A stretch of DNA of 25,098 nucleotides from NS-12 sp045403215. GTDB taxonomy: Bacteria > Nitrospirota > Nitrospiria > Nitrospirales > NS-4. Location: the NCBI GenBank assembly GCA_045403215.1, contig JAXIOW010000168.1, positions 1 through 25,098 on the forward strand, written 5' to 3'. Below, piece by piece: positions 23,334 through 25,098 of the stretch (positions within the stretch are counted from its first letter, which is position 1; each line of letters starts with the position of its first letter). The translations under genes were made by a program, and so were the position numbers. The notes under the pieces are model-generated. The model saw only the letters and a program-made list of their open reading frames with translations, searched no databases and was not told the origin of the DNA.

Positions 23334-24264
23334 GCGCGTTCTGATCGCGCTCGGCGGCAACGCGTTGATCAAGGCCGGGCAGCAGGGGAGCATCGCCGAG
23401 CAAACGGCAAACCTGGAAAACTCCTTGACGTGCGTTGTCGAGTTGATCAGGCGGGGACACCGGGTGGTCCTCACGCACGGCAATGGTCCCCAGGTCGGCA
23501 ACATTCTGATCAGGATGGAGGCGGCCCGCGGCAAAGCCTACGCACTTCCGCTCGACGTGTGCGTGGCGCAGTCACAGGGCGAGACGGGCTATCTGATCCA
23601 GCAATGCCTCCAGAGCCTGCTTCATCGGAACGGGGTCGACAGGCCAGTCGTGGCCGTGGTCTCACGTACTGAGGTGCACAAAGAGGATCCGAGAATGAAG
23701 ACTCCGTCCAAGCCGGTGGGACCGTTTTACACGAAGGAGCAGGCGGTCCGATTGAGACGCCAGGGGGTTCAAGTCATGGAAGATGCCCACAGGGGACACA
23801 GGCGAGTGGTCCCCTCACCCACGCCGCTGCGTATAGTCGAAGAGGACGTCATCCGGCGGCTTTTCGAAGAAGGCGTGGTGGTGATCGCTTGCGGCGGCGG
23901 CGGGATTCCGGTCTGCGCCGAGGCTGACGGTTCGCTGGTCGGAGTCGAGGCTGTGGTGGACAAGGACCTGGCGTCGAGCGTGCTGGCCGCGGCCATCGGC
24001 GTAAAAACGGTGCTCGACCTGACGGCGGTCGCCAACGTCAAGCTCCACTTCGGCTCGCCGCAAGAAACGAACCTCAGCGCCCTCACGAAGCCGGCGGCGA
24101 AGAAATACCTGGAAGAGGGTCACTTCGCACCTGGCAGCATGGGGCCGAAGATCGAGGCGGCGATCAATTTCCTTGAGAAGGGTGGCCGCCAGGTCATCAT
24201 CACGTTGCCGGAACAAGCGCTCGATGCCTTGGAAGGCCGGGCGGGCACTCGGATCAGCCCGTAA
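23326..24264 (+). CDS. arcC: Carbamate kinase
   Basis: A 312-residue amino-acid-kinase-fold enzyme of normal length for carbamate kinase, which interconverts carbamoyl phosphate + ADP and carbamate + ATP. Signatures: ALGGNAL near the start, LTHGNGPQVGN, the family-specific DPRMKTPSKPVGPFY, ACGGGGIPV and AVVDKDLASS, and a final GSMGPKIEAAINFL. In the catabolic direction it yields ATP by substrate-level phosphorylation. No arginine deiminase or carbamoyltransferase gene is nearby, so the source of carbamoyl phosphate is unknown. ATG 23326 lies inside the end of the cDPG-synthetase-like gene. Confidence 0.94.
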   Translation: MPERVLIALGGNALIKAGQQGSIAEQTANLENSLTCVVELIRRGHRVVLTHGNGPQVGNILIRMEAARGKAYALPLDVCVAQSQGETGYLIQQCLQSLLHRNGVDRPVVAVVSRTEVHKEDPRMKTPSKPVGPFYTKEQAVRLRRQGVQVMEDAHRGHRRVVPSPTPLRIVEEDVIRRLFEEGVVVIACGGGGIPVCAEADGSLVGVEAVVDKDLASSVLAAAIGVKTVLDLTAVANVKLHFGSPQETNLSALTKPAAKKYLEEGHFAPGSMGPKIEAAINFLEKGGRQVIITLPEQALDALEGRAGTRISP

Positions 24265-24336
24265 CCAGTCCGGAAATGGTTGATTCATCACGACGCGAAT
24301 GCTACACATGCCTTGGAGAACGAGAGGAGTGCGACC

Positions 24337-24798
24337 ATGAAAGTGCGTGACGTGATGACCTGCAATGTTTTTACCTGCCGCCCCGAGACCGATCTGGCCG
24401 CGGTGGCGAAGATCATGTGGGACGGCGACTGCGGAGCGGTTCCGGTCGTGGATGGTGGAGGGAAAGCGATCGGCATGATCACCGATCGCGACATCTGCAT
24501 GGCAGTCGCCACTCAAAACCTGTCGGCATCGGAAATTCCAGTGAGCAAGGTCTTCTCCGGGAAGTTGTATGCGTGCAAGCAGGGCGACAGCATCAAGGAC
24601 GTCTTGAAGGTCATGGGGCGCGAAAAGGTCCACCGTCTTCCGGTTATCAATACTTCCGGCATGCTCGAGGGCATCCTCTCCATGAGCGACATTGTCCTGT
24701 ACGTTGAGAAAGCAACGGGCAAGAAGGTATCGGATCCTTCTTGCGAAGATATCCTGCGGGCGCTGAAAGCCGTTTGCGCACGCCGCGAGCAAGGATAG
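24337..24798 (+). CDS. CBS-domain-pair protein (second copy)
   Basis: A 153-residue paralogue of the protein at 21412: KVRDVMTCNVFTC, GAVPVVDGGGKAIGMITDRD in the first CBS motif, KVHRLPVINTSGMLEGILSM in the second, and the same ending EDILRALKAVCARRE. The strong similarity over the full length points to duplication and divergence. GAGAGGAG precedes ATG 24337; the frame is open back to 24280 without a ribosome site. No sigma-54 site was found in the 72-base gap before it, so it may depend on read-through from the arcC transcript. A usp gene begins 5 bases after its stop. Confidence 0.88.
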   Translation: MKVRDVMTCNVFTCRPETDLAAVAKIMWDGDCGAVPVVDGGGKAIGMITDRDICMAVATQNLSASEIPVSKVFSGKLYACKQGDSIKDVLKVMGREKVHRLPVINTSGMLEGILSMSDIVLYVEKATGKKVSDPSCEDILRALKAVCARREQG

Positions 24799-24803
24799 AG
24801 CCG

Positions 24804-25098
24804 GTGCGTTTTTTGCTGGCGGTTGACGGCTCGGAACAGTCGTACGAGGCGCTCCGGGCGCTCGCGCATTTCGCGCCGGCTGACCAAGTCATCGTGTTGC
24901 ATGCGCTGGATGTCCAGCTCTCGGCGTATCCGATGATGGTGCCGGAAACCGTGCGCGATCTGCGCGAAGTTATCGAGCGGCATATGCGTGCAGAGGGAGA
25001 GCGCCTGCTCGACCGTGTCACCGCGATGCCTCCGTTGTCTGGCGGGAACGTGTCCAGGCGTCTGGAAAGCGGCTCGCCGGCTGAGCTGATAGTCACCA
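24804..25098 (+). CDS. Universal stress protein, 5' part (continues past the window)
   Basis: The first 98 residues of a third UspA protein, running off the window. It starts with VRFLLAVDGSEQSYEALRAL and shares ALDVQLSAYPMMVPETV and ERHMRAEGERLLDRV with the two complete copies. GTG 24804 is the likely start: AAGGA at the end of the CBS gene is a fitting ribosome site and the residue order matches the paralogues from position 1. Usp and CBS pair are clearly one transcription unit here. Confidence 0.88.
   Translation, partial: MRFLLAVDGSEQSYEALRALAHFAPADQVIVLHALDVQLSAYPMMVPETVRDLREVIERHMRAEGERLLDRVTAMPPLSGGNVSRRLESGSPAELIVT

Noticed and set aside
22161..23534. A 457-codon open frame on the minus strand
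   Set aside because: It is antisense to the cDPG-synthetase-like gene and carbamate kinase; no recognisable motif.

Overview
The window is GC-rich and gene-dense, and it reads as chromosome from a free-living Gram-negative bacterium. Class II (B12-dependent) ribonucleotide reductase, a periplasmic c-type cytochrome, repeated universal stress proteins, a DUF2934 protein and four good sigma-54 promoters would fit a Nitrospirota (Nitrospira-like) or similar deep-branching lineage. That assignment is inference; no rRNA or other taxonomic marker is present.

Layout. 1-3000: the end of an acyl carrier protein gene overlaps an MgtA-type P-type ATPase, followed by two very small coupled ORFs, one of them a 31-residue single-membrane-span peptide. 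3233-3978: a small cytochrome c and a DksA/TraR zinc-finger protein. 3979-4974: an A/T-rich, poorly coding patch with a DUF2934 protein and a small four-cysteine protein, bracketed by the dksA-like 3' end and a 113-bp near-identical copy of it. 4990-8345 (minus strand): a tandem-domain universal stress protein, a beta-CASP metallo-beta-lactamase RNase-like protein and a LOG-family protein. 8591-15128 (plus strand): Hsp20, an APH-fold kinase-like protein, an APS-kinase-like protein, class II ribonucleotide reductase, an HlyD/MacA-type adaptor and a MacB-type permease, packed with ATGA overlaps or gaps of 12 bp or less. 15199-19351: a site-2 protease with CBS domains, a HAD phosphatase/HerA-like ATPase fusion, a hibernation factor/cold-shock fusion and an alpha/beta hydrolase. 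19447-25098: universal stress protein, CysQ-like phosphatase, CBS-pair protein, cyclic 2,3-diphosphoglycerate synthetase-like GTPase, carbamate kinase, a second CBS-pair protein, and the start of another universal stress protein.

The unifying signal is regulatory. Four sites with the GG-N10-GC spacing and 10 to 11 of 12 consensus positions of a sigma-54 promoter lie just upstream of the minus-strand usp gene, hsp20, the second usp gene and the first CBS gene. Together with the products (ribosome hibernation, chaperone, stress proteins, oxygen-independent dNTP synthesis, carbamoyl-phosphate-linked ATP formation, RNA turnover), this looks like an energy-limitation or low-oxygen survival island under RpoN control. 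No enhancer-binding activator is encoded in the window, so the inducing signal is unknown.

The best candidates for undescribed biology are this sigma-54 stress regulon, the HAD-HerA fusion, the 31-residue peptide coupled to mgtA, the coupled cyclic-DPG-synthetase-like/carbamate kinase pair with its conflicting start region, and the duplicated dksA fragment around the A/T-rich patch. No tRNA, rRNA, CRISPR array or recognisable transposase was seen.
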